Assembly: GCA_945869475.1 (NCBI GenBank)
Contig: CAMBOV010000002.1
Span: forward strand, 124,001-188,000
From: Singulisphaera sp. GP187
GTDB taxonomy: Bacteria; Planctomycetota; Phycisphaerae; Phycisphaerales; SM1A02
Length of the DNA stretch: 64,000 bases
Reading direction: 5' to 3'
Each line of letters begins with the position of its first letter. The first letter of the stretch is position 1. The notes under the pieces were generated by a model. It did not search any database. It was not told where the DNA came from and saw only the letters and a list, made by a program, of their open reading frames with translations. Made by a program: the position numbers and the translations under genes. Of this stretch, positions 17,371 through 25,055 are shown in pieces.

Positions 17371-17449
17371 AGGCGCAGTATCGCACGTTGAACTGCCCCA
17401 TGGCAAGGTGCGCCATCCATGCTCATTGCTGGTTCTGTAGCCTGTCGCG

Positions 17450-18148
17450 ATGCAACAACGCGTGCTCGCAATCGATATCGGTGGGACGAACGTCAAGTGT
17501 CGGGTCGAGAGCGATCCAGAGAAACGGTCGTTCGCCTCTGGGATGACGCTCACTCCACAACTCATGATCGAAGGAATGCAGGCGTTGGTGACTGGATGGG
17601 AGTTTGACGTCGTGTCGATTGGGCTTCCTGCGCCGATCGTTGCCAATCAACCCTCGCGCGATCCAACCAATCTGGCGCCTGGATGGGTTGACTTCGACTT
17701 CGCGCACGCGTTTGGCAAGCCCGTCAAACTCATCAACGATGCTGCGATGCAAGCCGTTGGCTCGTACGACGGCGGCCGAATGTTGTTCCTCGGACTCGGC
17801 ACAGGACTCGGCTCGTGCCTCATCGCAGATCATGTGATCTTGCCCATGGAACTCGCGCACTTACCCTTTCGCAAGGGAAAGACTTTCGAACAGTTCGTCG
17901 GAGTCAAGGCTCTCAAGAAGCTCGGCAAGAAAGAGTGGACGCGCGAAGTGCACGCGGTCATCGAGATTCTCAGCGCGGCTCTGATTCCTGATTCCGTTGT
18001 GCTCGGAGGTGGCAACTCAGTGCGCCTGAAAAAACTGCCAGAGAACTGCAAGCTCGGAGCGAACGCAAACGCCTTCGTTGGTGGCTTTCGTTTGTGGACT
18101 CCAGAGTGGGCAAAATCGGTTTCAGCGGTAGCCTCATTGCATGATTGA
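17450..18148 (+). CDS. ROK-family sugar kinase, polyphosphate-glucokinase-like
   Basis: This 232-residue protein has the sugar-kinase phosphate-1 motif (LAIDIGGTNVK) at the N-terminus. It also has a phosphate-2 loop (LFLGLGTGLGSCL) and an adenosine-type motif near the C-terminus (SVVLGGGNSVRL). It lacks the CxCGxxGCxE zinc motif of classical ROK repressors and kinases. It is therefore closer to the short ppgK-like branch, which phosphorylates glucose using ATP or polyphosphate. The gene overlaps the OprB-like porin gene by 8 bases. This suggests a sugar-uptake and phosphorylation pair, which is inferred from context. Confidence 0.85.
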   Translation: MQQRVLAIDIGGTNVKCRVESDPEKRSFASGMTLTPQLMIEGMQALVTGWEFDVVSIGLPAPIVANQPSRDPTNLAPGWVDFDFAHAFGKPVKLINDAAMQAVGSYDGGRMLFLGLGTGLGSCLIADHVILPMELAHLPFRKGKTFEQFVGVKALKKLGKKEWTREVHAVIEILSAALIPDSVVLGGGNSVRLKKLPENCKLGANANAFVGGFRLWTPEWAKSVSAVASLHD

Positions 18149-19520
18149 GACGCTCGCCGCTGCCGCGCTCGTCTCTGTGGCACTTTCACAGTCGCCAAAT
18201 AATCCATCGTCGACTCTGCAATTGGCACCTAGAGGAACATTCCTCGCGTCAGACTTAGCGATCACACAAGGATTTGCTGGGATGGACCTCATGACGAACA
18301 CCCCTGCGTTCTTCGGTACGCAGAAGAAACAATGCGAGTACAACATTTTCAACTTGCAGCCCAACGCAGTGCCGTGGGGAGCCGTTAACCCACTCTTGCC
18401 TGATCCATTTTCGTATTGCTTTTCGCCGATACGAAATCTCACAATTGCTTCGCAAGAACAGCTCGGCACACGCTGGGATATCTACAACGTGACCGTCTAT
18501 CAAGGCGCGACCTCGTCGCTGCCGGGATACTCCGGAAATGATGGGGTCAATCGATTCAACCTTCGCGCCGATCTGAAACTCTGGGATTTCGGCGGCGGAG
18601 CGATGGGACGCATCACCGCACAGATGCGCCAGACCAACGTGTTTCCAACGGACACTGACGTGGGAACACAAGTCGGAACGGATATCACCCTCGACAGTGA
18701 TTTCACGAGCCACTTTGGAACACGACTTGTGCGCCTTCGATATGAGCAGGGTTTTCTCGACAATCATGCGATGTTTGCCGTCGGCAAGTTCAATCCAAAT
18801 GATTACGTGTTGAACAATCCATACGCGGGTGATGAGACGACACAGTTTCTCGCCTCGATCTTTGATGGAAGCGACGCGGCGCAATCTGGATTTCAGGGCT
18901 ACCTCTTGGGAACGGCACTGCTCGTCGTTCCATTCGAAGGCGTCTACGCAAACTTTGTTGCGTCTGCGCCCTCGACACAGGCAACCAACGGCTTTGGCGC
19001 AGACTTGTTGGGAACAGGACTCTGGTGGTTTGCGAGTGAAGTTGGAATCGTGACGAATCTCTTGGGTGACAAAGATGCACCTGGCCGATACTCGTTGGGA
19101 TTCAACACCACCAACGCCTCGTACGAATCAACCGACATCGCGACGGCTGACTCGGGCAATGGATTCTGGTTGATGGCGACGGAGTACTTCACGGCCGACA
19201 TCGGCGCGTGGGCACAGTTCACCTACTGCGATCCTGATGTTGCTCTCTACAAGAGTGAATTCACGGCTGGGCTGTCGATCGAAAACTGTTTCGGGAGAAA
19301 ACGTGATGGGTTCGGCGCGGCGTTTGGCTACACGACGAGCCCACAAGGAGACCTCGGCGTGCAGACCGTGAGCGAGATCTACTACCGAATTCAACTCACT
19401 GATTCGGTGCAACTCACGCCTGATATTCAAGTCATCACGAATCCGACCAGCCCGAGCGCGGATACGAATTCTGGCGGCGCAATCGTTGTCTTTGGACTTC
19501 GCGTGATGGTGCGCTTTTAA
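18141..19520 (+). CDS. OprB-type carbohydrate-selective outer-membrane porin
   Basis: This 459-residue protein has a short signal peptide (MIETLAAAALVSVALSQS). It is rich in aromatic amphipathic strands and ends in an outer-membrane C-terminal phenylalanine (IVVFGLRVMVRF). OprB-like landmarks include ALSIENCFGRKRD-like turns, GAAFGYTTSPQGD, and EIYYRIQLTDSVQLTPDIQ followed by VITNPT. OprB porins pass glucose and other sugars through the outer membrane. The start overlaps the ROK kinase end by 8 bases, giving a tight sugar porin and kinase pair. The 3' end meets the convergent lgt stop with 4 bases overlap. Confidence 0.88.
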   Translation: MIETLAAAALVSVALSQSPNNPSSTLQLAPRGTFLASDLAITQGFAGMDLMTNTPAFFGTQKKQCEYNIFNLQPNAVPWGAVNPLLPDPFSYCFSPIRNLTIASQEQLGTRWDIYNVTVYQGATSSLPGYSGNDGVNRFNLRADLKLWDFGGGAMGRITAQMRQTNVFPTDTDVGTQVGTDITLDSDFTSHFGTRLVRLRYEQGFLDNHAMFAVGKFNPNDYVLNNPYAGDETTQFLASIFDGSDAAQSGFQGYLLGTALLVVPFEGVYANFVASAPSTQATNGFGADLLGTGLWWFASEVGIVTNLLGDKDAPGRYSLGFNTTNASYESTDIATADSGNGFWLMATEYFTADIGAWAQFTYCDPDVALYKSEFTAGLSIENCFGRKRDGFGAAFGYTTSPQGDLGVQTVSEIYYRIQLTDSVQLTPDIQVITNPTSPSADTNSGGAIVVFGLRVMVRF

Positions 19521-20551
19521 GGGTGCGGCGCGGCCACCAACCCACCAAGTTTGTCTCCCGCGCGTCGCGCTGACCACGCGCAGAGAAGAACGCCCAGTGC
19601 GATCATCACGAGTGAAAGCAACATCGGAAGGGTGAGCGGTCCGATTGAGAAGACTCCGATGTCTGCGAGGCGAAACTGTTCGCTGATCATCCGCGCCGAT
19701 CCGTAGGCGATGAGAAAGACTCCCGAGATCACGCCGGGTTTTCGTGGGCGGATCCAGACGAGTGCCATCGCGGTGAAGAGGATCGGTCCATCGGTCAATG
19801 CTTGGATGAAATTGTTCGGGTAGTAGGCGGTGAGCAATGGTTCGAGTTTGAGCATCACATCGTGTCGATGCAACATCGCGGCGCGGTAGACCGCGTCTTG
19901 GATGGGTTCGCCCTGCGCGACGAGTGTGTGAAGCGGCGTGAGGCGCGCGAGTGAAAAGCCTGGCTCGAAAACTTCGGCTGGATACTTGACCGCCCACCAT
20001 GGTGGATGTGCTTGCATCGACTCTGGCAACATTTTTCCCCAGAGCTCTGCGTTCACCCAGTTGGCGAGTCGACCGAGACAGAGACCGAAGGGTGCGCCAA
20101 ACGCAGTGCAGTCTGCGACGTGCAAGAATGGAACGCGCGCATGTTTCGCGAAGAGAAGCGCTGCGAGAGCGCATCCAATGATTCCGCCGTGGCTCGACAT
20201 GCCGCCCTTGTGAATGTCGAGCAGGCCCCACCAGGGAAAGTCAGCGTGAAACGAGATGAGGTCAGATGGTTCATAGAAGATGACGTGTCCGACGCGGCCG
20301 CCGATGACGACTCCCGCGATGAGATAGGTCATCAAGTCTCCGACCTGCACAGCTGTGAGTGCGATGCGGTGGCGCTTGGCGAGTTCGCGCAGCACGAGGT
20401 AGCCCAGCAGAAATCCGAGCGTGTATGCGAGTCCGTACCAGCGGATGCCAACCCCCGGCGAAAACTCAAATGCGAACGGACTCAAGCTGTGGACAAGGAC
20501 TGCAAGCACCTGCGTAGCATCCCCGACTTCGCATGGAAGCGCCACTGCCAA
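19517..20551 (-). CDS. lgt: Prolipoprotein diacylglyceryl transferase
   Basis: Lgt transfers diacylglycerol from phosphatidylglycerol to the lipobox cysteine of prelipoproteins in the inner membrane. The protein is 344 residues with about seven hydrophobic segments. It carries IRWYGLAYTLGF near the N-terminus, GGRVGHVIFY (essential arginine), GGMSSHGGIIGC (essential histidine region) and the signature GRLANWVNAELWG. An insert of about 60 residues after the signature (roughly residues 178-240) is longer than in E. coli Lgt. The annotated ATG at 20551 overlaps the divergent trpD start by 19 bases. A TTG at 20485 (LSPFAFEFSPG) would give a more typical N-terminus. The window encodes several lipoproteins that need this enzyme. 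Confidence 0.92.
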   Translation of the reverse strand: MAVALPCEVGDATQVLAVLVHSLSPFAFEFSPGVGIRWYGLAYTLGFLLGYLVLRELAKRHRIALTAVQVGDLMTYLIAGVVIGGRVGHVIFYEPSDLISFHADFPWWGLLDIHKGGMSSHGGIIGCALAALLFAKHARVPFLHVADCTAFGAPFGLCLGRLANWVNAELWGKMLPESMQAHPPWWAVKYPAEVFEPGFSLARLTPLHTLVAQGEPIQDAVYRAAMLHRHDVMLKLEPLLTAYYPNNFIQALTDGPILFTAMALVWIRPRKPGVISGVFLIAYGSARMISEQFRLADIGVFSIGPLTLPMLLSLVMIALGVLLCAWSARRAGDKLGGLVAAPHP

Positions 20552-21621
20552 ACCTCACTCCGAGCGAATTTGCTCGACCCGAGCGTGCCGGCGACCTCAC
20601 CGGGTTCTTGAAGTTGTTGATTCGCGGACAGACGCTCTCGCGCGAGCAATCGCGCGCTGCCTTCGGCGAGATCATGAGTGGATCGTCCCACCACGCTGAG
20701 ATGGGCGCGTTTCTTGCACTCCTCGCGCGTCGATTGCCAACAGTCGATGAGTTGGCTGGCGCTGCGATGGTGATGCGCGAGCACGCGACTGTCGTCGCGA
20801 CGTCGATCGACCCTGGGCAGATTCTCGACACTGCTGGCACGGGCGGCGCACCAAAGTCGTTCAATGTCAGCACGCTCGCGGCGATCGTGGCGGCGTCGGC
20901 TGGTGTCTACGTCGCGAAGCATGGAAACCGCTCGCGCACAGGTCGAGGATCGGCGGAGGTGCTGCAGGCGCTTGGAGTCTGCATCGACGCTGACGTCGAG
21001 GTGCAACGCCGCTGCCTTGAGCAGGGTCACATCGCTTTCTGCTTCGCACCGCGCCACCATCCGGCCGCGCGTCACGCGATGCCTGTTCGCCAGGCGCTCG
21101 GATTTCCAACGATCTTCAACGTGCTTGGACCTCTCACAAATCCTGCGCGCGCGCGTCGGCAGGCGATTGGGGTCTACGACCGCGCGTTCGTGCCGTTAGT
21201 CGCACAGGTGTTGTGTGAACTCGGCGCGGTGCGTGCAGTCGTCTACCACGGCCTCGATTCACTCGACGAAGTCACCACGGGGGCGACAACACTCGTCGCC
21301 GAAGTCTCGCAGAACGCACAGGGCGGATCGGTGCGTGTGTACGAGACGACGCCAGAAGCGATGGGGGTCACGCGGGTGAATCCACTCTCAGTCGCGCCTG
21401 AAACGGTCGCCGAAGCCGCTGCGCTTTTCATCGCAGTGCTCGAGGGTCGCGCGCCACTTGCGGCGACCGACTTCACACTCGTCAATGCTGCTGCTGCGCT
21501 TGTCGCGGCGGGTCGCGCTGAAGATTTGCGAGGTGGCGTTGCGCTCGCGCGAGCAACGATTGCGTCGGGGGGTTGCAAAGCAACTCTCGAAAGACTTGTC
21601 ACACTCTCACATCAACCCTGA
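20533..21621 (+). CDS. trpD: Anthranilate phosphoribosyltransferase
   Basis: This 362-residue protein joins anthranilate to PRPP in tryptophan synthesis. PRPP and anthranilate landmarks are LDTAGTGGAPKSFNVST, AKHGNRSRTGRGSAEVL, FPTIFNVLGPLTNPA and HGLDSLDEVTTG, whose DE binds magnesium. Two details differ from the textbook enzyme. GTGGDG is replaced by GTGGAP. The KHGNR loop reads SRTGR where AVSSKS or similar is usual, one residue shorter. No other trp gene is adjacent, so the gene is isolated. It is divergent from lgt with start regions overlapping by 19 bases. Confidence 0.92.
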   Translation: MEAPLPNLTPSEFARPERAGDLTGFLKLLIRGQTLSREQSRAAFGEIMSGSSHHAEMGAFLALLARRLPTVDELAGAAMVMREHATVVATSIDPGQILDTAGTGGAPKSFNVSTLAAIVAASAGVYVAKHGNRSRTGRGSAEVLQALGVCIDADVEVQRRCLEQGHIAFCFAPRHHPAARHAMPVRQALGFPTIFNVLGPLTNPARARRQAIGVYDRAFVPLVAQVLCELGAVRAVVYHGLDSLDEVTTGATTLVAEVSQNAQGGSVRVYETTPEAMGVTRVNPLSVAPETVAEAAALFIAVLEGRAPLAATDFTLVNAAAALVAAGRAEDLRGGVALARATIASGGCKATLERLVTLSHQP

Positions 21622-21632
21622 GCACTCCACAG

Positions 21633-22451
21633 ATGGATATCGCACCAACTTTCGCAACAGCAACGCAGGTCGAATTCTGGAAGCCCTATCTGCACGCGAC
21701 GATCGTCACGGTGGTCATCATTGTTGTCGCGGTAGTCGTGGCGAAGTGGGCGAAGCGTCTGATCTTGTCTGCATGTGCGCGTGGTGGACTTGATCCCACA
21801 CTCAGTCACTTCTTTTCGAAACTTGTGGGATGGGTCGTACTCCTGATCGCGGCGATCCTTGTGCTTGATCGATTTGGAGTCGACACTGCGAGTTTCGCAG
21901 TCGTTCTTGGAACGGTCGGCATCGCCATTGGTCTCGCGTTTCAGAGCACACTCTCGAACTTCGCGTCGGGTGTGATGTTGATGGTCTTTCGTCCCTACAA
22001 AATTGGTGATGGCATCGTCGTCGCTGGACAGACTGGCGTGGTCCATGAGATCGACCTCTTCTCAACGACCCTCGACACGGTCGATCGCAGGCGCATCTTC
22101 ATTCCAAACAGTGCAATCTTTGGATCGGTCATCACCAACACGAGTACACACGAGACGAGACGCGCCGACGTCAATGTGCGTGTTGACTTTCGTGCTGACA
22201 TTGATGCAACGCAGAAGGTGTTGCTTGCAGCGGCGCTCGCGACTCCGGGCCGCACCGACGATGCTCCCGAAGTTGGATTGCTCGAGATTGGATCGAACGG
22301 TGTTGATTGGCAGGTGCGCGTCTGGTGCAAGAGTGACGCTCATCCCATTGTTCGCGGAGCACTCGTGCGCAGTGTGAAGTGCGCGCTCGACGAGGCAGGC
22401 ATTGTGATCGCGACACAGGTGGTCGAGGTTCGATCCCCTCCCACCAAGTGA
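21633..22451 (+). CDS. MscS-family mechanosensitive channel
   Basis: This is 272 residues from the ATG at 21633 (MDIAPTFATATQ). There are three membrane segments. The third, VVLGTVGIAIGLAFQSTLSN, is the Gly/Ala-rich pore helix typical of MscS. It is followed by the beta-domain (FRPYKIGDGIVVAGQTG, FIPNSAIFGSVITN) and a C-terminal mixed domain. Such channels open under membrane tension to release solutes. It sits 11 bases after trpD, but a functional link is unlikely. It is the last clearly core gene before the accessory patch at 22.4-24.9 kb. Confidence 0.92.
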   Translation: MDIAPTFATATQVEFWKPYLHATIVTVVIIVVAVVVAKWAKRLILSACARGGLDPTLSHFFSKLVGWVVLLIAAILVLDRFGVDTASFAVVLGTVGIAIGLAFQSTLSNFASGVMLMVFRPYKIGDGIVVAGQTGVVHEIDLFSTTLDTVDRRRIFIPNSAIFGSVITNTSTHETRRADVNVRVDFRADIDATQKVLLAAALATPGRTDDAPEVGLLEIGSNGVDWQVRVWCKSDAHPIVRGALVRSVKCALDEAGIVIATQVVEVRSPPTK

Positions 22452-22739
22452 TCGCGATTTGTCCATCCGCCCACATGGGTCACACTTCCGTCTCGTCATG
22501 ACGCCGCTGGCACCCGTCGACACAAAGCACACAGCGAGTCGCACAGAGAGCGTCTCTGCGACACGGCGTGGGTTTCTTTTTAGGGCATGTGGGAGAGGCT
22601 CCCAGATGCCACGACCTGTCACCCATGTGCCCGAACCGTGTTGTTCTGGGGCGGGCCACGATGACGGCCGCAATGGCACGGCGTTGGCGGCCAGTCCGCA
22701 GCAACAAAGGGTTAGGGAACATGATTGCGCCAATCGACC
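22452..22739. other. Non-coding stretch with palindromic DNA between the MscS gene and a hypothetical gene
   Basis: No convincing gene is seen on either strand. It holds a strong hairpin at 22584-22610. The hairpin is nested inside a longer imperfect inverted repeat: CACATGGGTCACA at 22472-22484 against TGTCACCCATGTG at 22617-22629, 12 of 13 pairs matching. The base composition is mixed, and the open frames through it are rich in Cys/Arg/His, as expected of non-coding DNA. Confidence 0.6.
22584..22610. repeat. Hairpin-forming palindrome, possible dispersed repeat
   Basis: GGCATGTGGGAG at 22584-22595 pairs with CTCCCAGATGCC at 22599-22610 (11 of 12), with a 3-base loop. A T-rich run lies on the plus strand before the hairpin (22573-22581), the wrong side for a plus-strand terminator. 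In the minus direction the run is A-rich. It therefore does not look like an intrinsic terminator. It resembles a REP-type element, which only a genome search could confirm. Confidence 0.5.
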
Positions 22740-23258
22740 CTAGCCAATTTGTGCAGACCTTTTTGCCTCGAGCAGTTTCTTAGTTCGACGGACGACTTGC
22801 TTGGTTCCCCAGAAAATTGACGCGCCGACGACAACGGCACCACCTGCGCTGACAAGCAAACCGGCAGCCATACCTCCACCAACGAGTGCACCAAGCGCAG
22901 CAAGTCCAGAGGTGATGCCCGTTGCGCTCAGTCCCGCGATGGTTCCCGATGTGGAAACCATGGTCAGCACGGCAGTGCCACCAGCAGCAACACCAGTAGT
23001 AGCCGCAATGCTGTTTTCTACCGATCGTGCCGATCGAAATTCTTGAATTATCGAATTGGCCTCTTCACGCGCAATTCGACCATCATGGACAAGTTGGTCT
23101 AGGACCTCGCTGGCGGCTTCAACTTCCATATGCGTCGCCAATTTTTGAGCCACCTCCTTTGGCGGTAGTTTTCCCTTCAAATACGCGGATAAGGCCGATT
23201 CGGTAAATCTCTTTAGCTCAAGAATATATTTTGAGCTAAGTGGTGCTTTGGTACGCAT
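22740..23258 (-). CDS. Hypothetical protein with Gly/Ala-rich hydrophobic region
   Basis: This is 172 residues from the ATG at 23258. CTGGAGG, an excellent ribosome site, lies a few bases upstream. The first 80 residues are helical and charged (KGKLPPKEVAQKLATHMEVE, then VLDQLVHDGRIAREEANSII). Residues about 85-150 form two long Gly/Ala/Thr-rich hydrophobic stretches, such as TSGLAALGALVGGGMAAGLL and VSAGGAVVVGASIFWG. A basic tail follows (RRTKKLLEAKRS). The hydrophobic part has the spacing of glycine-zipper membrane helices. The gene uses more A/T-ending codons than its neighbours and sits in the accessory patch. I recognise no family. Confidence 0.65.
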   Translation of the reverse strand: MRTKAPLSSKYILELKRFTESALSAYLKGKLPPKEVAQKLATHMEVEAASEVLDQLVHDGRIAREEANSIIQEFRSARSVENSIAATTGVAAGGTAVLTMVSTSGTIAGLSATGITSGLAALGALVGGGMAAGLLVSAGGAVVVGASIFWGTKQVVRRTKKLLEAKRSAQIG

Positions 23259-23722
23259 CGATACCTCCAGTAATGTTGCCGAACGCAAAAGATCCCCTGC
23301 GCGGCGGTAGGTGAAACGTTGAATTGAAAATTCGAGGATAAGCCGCCGCGTCAGGTGGAGCAACTTGTTCGGTCGGATGAGCCGATGAGCCGCTCCTGCT
23401 GCCCCACGAGGTGACTCACGCCACTGCGTCAGGCTGGAAGGGCCTTGAGAACGGAGAACTTCTCCGTCTTGAGCATGTGGCGCCACTCGTACCGGAACTC
23501 CTGCGCGCATTGCAGTCGGCTGCGCCCGGTCGGCTCTACCGCGTCGGCGTCTAACTGAGCGTTCGTACCGACACGTCAGTGGACGTTTTTCAGCAGCTTG
23601 CTGAGAAGTGTTGGGTTGCGTGAAAAAAGTACATCTCTTGGACTTACCATGTCCGTCGCCACAAGTGGGTCGCAAAGAACTTGGTCTCGGGTTTCGGTTT
23701 GTGGATTCAGTGTGGGGGTTCA
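23259..23722. other. Non-coding stretch with integron-attC-like sequence signatures
   Basis: No gene is supported here. On the minus strand, bases around 23390-23345 read ACCGAACAAGTTGCTCCACC, translating to PNKLLHLT. I recall this recurring peptide from hypothetical proteins beside integron-type recombination sites, but cannot verify that here. Further out, ACCCAAC (23634-23628, minus) and GTTAGAC (23555-23549, minus) match the R'' (RYYYAAC) and R' (GTTRRRY) consensus of attC sites about 80 bases apart. The arms between them do not pair well, so a functional attC is not shown. Confidence 0.35.
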
Positions 23723-24091
23723 ATGAATGATTCGAAACAATTGACTCGATCCATCGGCGGAACCGTGCAAGAATGTCGCGTTGGTGATTGCATGGGACAG
23801 TCGACTCCAATCGCTGGCAGAAGTCTGGGATCGCTCCTCGAAGAGCACTATGTCGCACTACGCCGACTTGCTACGCGGGCGCTACGCAACAAGTCGCGGC
23901 CCGAGCGCATGAGTCCGACGAGTCTGGTCGCGGAGTCCATGCTTCGACTGCTGCAACAGCGCGTGAAGCCGACAAGCGAAAGCCACCTTCGCTTCAGGGT
24001 GCACGAGCGGAGTCGCCGCTTGACAGTCGATTTGCGGGACGTTCGCCTGCGACACTTGAAATGCGAATTCCTATGGCTATACCCTAAGCCC
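23723..24091 (+). pseudogene. ECF-type sigma factor relic (region 2 only)
   Basis: From the ATG at 23723 the frame resembles the start of planctomycete ECF sigma factors: LLEEHYVALRRLATRALR, then MSPTSLVAESMLRLLQQ. The similarity then fades, and the rest of region 2 and the whole of region 4 (the -35-binding helix-turn-helix) are missing. The frame continues without a stop into the next small gene, so a 201-residue fused product is formally possible. The better reading is a decayed fragment whose frame happens to stay open. It lies in the accessory patch, away from the complete sigma factor gene at 58.0-58.6 kb. Confidence 0.45.
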
Positions 24092-24325
24092 ATGCGACAC
24101 TCGGAATTTCAACACGAACTTTCTGATCGTTGTGATCCCGCGCTCATTTCAATTTTTCGCCGTCAAACGCCCGCCCAGAAACTTGCGATGCTTGACGCCA
24201 TGTGGCGATCCGCACGAACACTTGTTGCCGCTGGAGTTCGCGCCCAACATCCAGATTGGAGTGGGGCGAGTTTGGCGCAAGAAGTTGCCGCACGGATGTC
24301 GCATGGCGCGGTTCGACGCTCATGA
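24092..24325 (+). CDS. Small helical protein coupled to a nucleotidyltransferase
   Basis: This is 77 residues from the ATG at 24092 (MRHSEFQHELSD). The core reads FRRQTPAQKLAMLDAMWRSA, then VRAQHPDWSGASLAQEVAARM. This pattern of 'x(T/S)PAxKL' then 'A(L/M)WxSAR' then 'HPDW' occurs in small proteins encoded just before nucleotidyltransferase genes in bacteria. The stop overlaps the nucleotidyltransferase start (ATGA), so they form a two-gene unit. Such pairs are suspected toxin-antitoxin or regulatory modules, but I cannot assign roles. The frame is open upstream into the sigma-factor relic. I chose the ATG at 24092 because the family pattern begins there. Confidence 0.6.
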   Translation: MRHSEFQHELSDRCDPALISIFRRQTPAQKLAMLDAMWRSARTLVAAGVRAQHPDWSGASLAQEVAARMSHGAVRRS

Positions 24326-24885
24326 CCGAGCCCACAGAACTTCTTCGCAAGGTTGGCGCCGAACTTGATCGTATTGGGTGCGAACGATTTACAACCGGGT
24401 CGGTGGCTTCGATGATCTATGGTGAGCCGAGATTCACGAACGACATTGACATTGTTGTCCGTCTTGATGAGCACCAGGCGCGTTGTGTTGCCGCGGCGTT
24501 TACCAGCGATCAGTGGTATGTCAGTGAGGCGGCCGCACTGGACGCGGTGAGGCGCGGCGGCATGTTCAACATTATTCACGTGCCATCTGGTTTGAAAGTG
24601 GACCTGATTGTTGCTTCGAACAGCGAGTTCAATGCAGCGCGATTTAGCAGGGTTCGAAAAATTAGAATTGCCGATGATTGTGTTGAGCCGTTTTCATCAC
24701 CAGAAGATGTGATTCTGAAAAAACTGGAGTTTTTCAGAGATGGAAAATCAACAAAGCACTTACGCGATATTGCCAGCATTCTTGCCACTCAAGGAAGCGA
24801 AACATTGGATTGGACATACATGCGATCCTGGGCGGACCGCCTTGGCGTGAGAGATGAATTGAACCAGATACAAAAATCCGAGTGA
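24322..24885 (+). CDS. Nucleotidyltransferase-fold protein (DUF6036/AbiEii-like)
   Basis: This is 187 residues from the ATG at 24322 (MTEPTELLRKVG). The nucleotidyltransferase core is plain: TTGSVASMIYGEPR (the GS motif), then FTNDIDIVVRL (the metal-binding DxD) and HVPSGLKVDLIVAS, which supplies the third acidic residue. FSSPEDVILKKLEFFRDGKS and KHLRDIASIL, near the end, are typical of DUF6036-like and AbiEii-type proteins. Family members include toxins of type IV toxin-antitoxin systems and uncharacterised nucleotidyltransferases. It overlaps the small partner gene by 4 bases. The codons are AT-richer than in neighbouring core genes, which fits acquisition by transfer. Confidence 0.8.
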   Translation: MTEPTELLRKVGAELDRIGCERFTTGSVASMIYGEPRFTNDIDIVVRLDEHQARCVAAAFTSDQWYVSEAAALDAVRRGGMFNIIHVPSGLKVDLIVASNSEFNAARFSRVRKIRIADDCVEPFSSPEDVILKKLEFFRDGKSTKHLRDIASILATQGSETLDWTYMRSWADRLGVRDELNQIQKSE

Positions 24886-25055
24886 GGTTTCGTGGCGAGT
24901 GCTGCGGCTGCTGTTCGCGGCGGAACCGCCGGAAACCGCAGCGGAGTGCTCCGATTGATAGGAATTCGCTTGTCGCGTGTCGCAGGCGAATGTCGCGCGC
25001 AAGAAAAAGGGGAGTGTTTTTCAGTGGCGCCTCGGCGCACTTCTAGTGTGCTGCG

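Noticed and set aside
17371-17646. N-terminal extension of the ALDH frame
   Set aside because: It lies antisense to the start of the ROK kinase gene, has unrelated composition, and the ALDH pattern begins at 17370.
19128-20231. 367-residue minus-strand frame across the porin and lgt
   Set aside because: It overlaps two genes with recognised motifs and is Arg/Ser/His-rich, as expected of a shadow frame.
22584-22610. Intrinsic terminator for trpD-mscS transcripts
   Set aside because: The T-rich run precedes rather than follows the stem on the plus strand, and the minus strand has an A-run after it.
22480-22722. 80-residue minus-strand frame with many cysteines
   Set aside because: It runs through the palindromic stretch with no ribosome site and reads as non-coding; it is best treated as part of a repeat.
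23259-23858. Extension of the 22.7-23.3 kb gene to 23858 (372 residues in total)
   Set aside because: An ideal ribosome site precedes the ATG at 23258, and upstream sequence is low in coding character and holds attC-like motifs.
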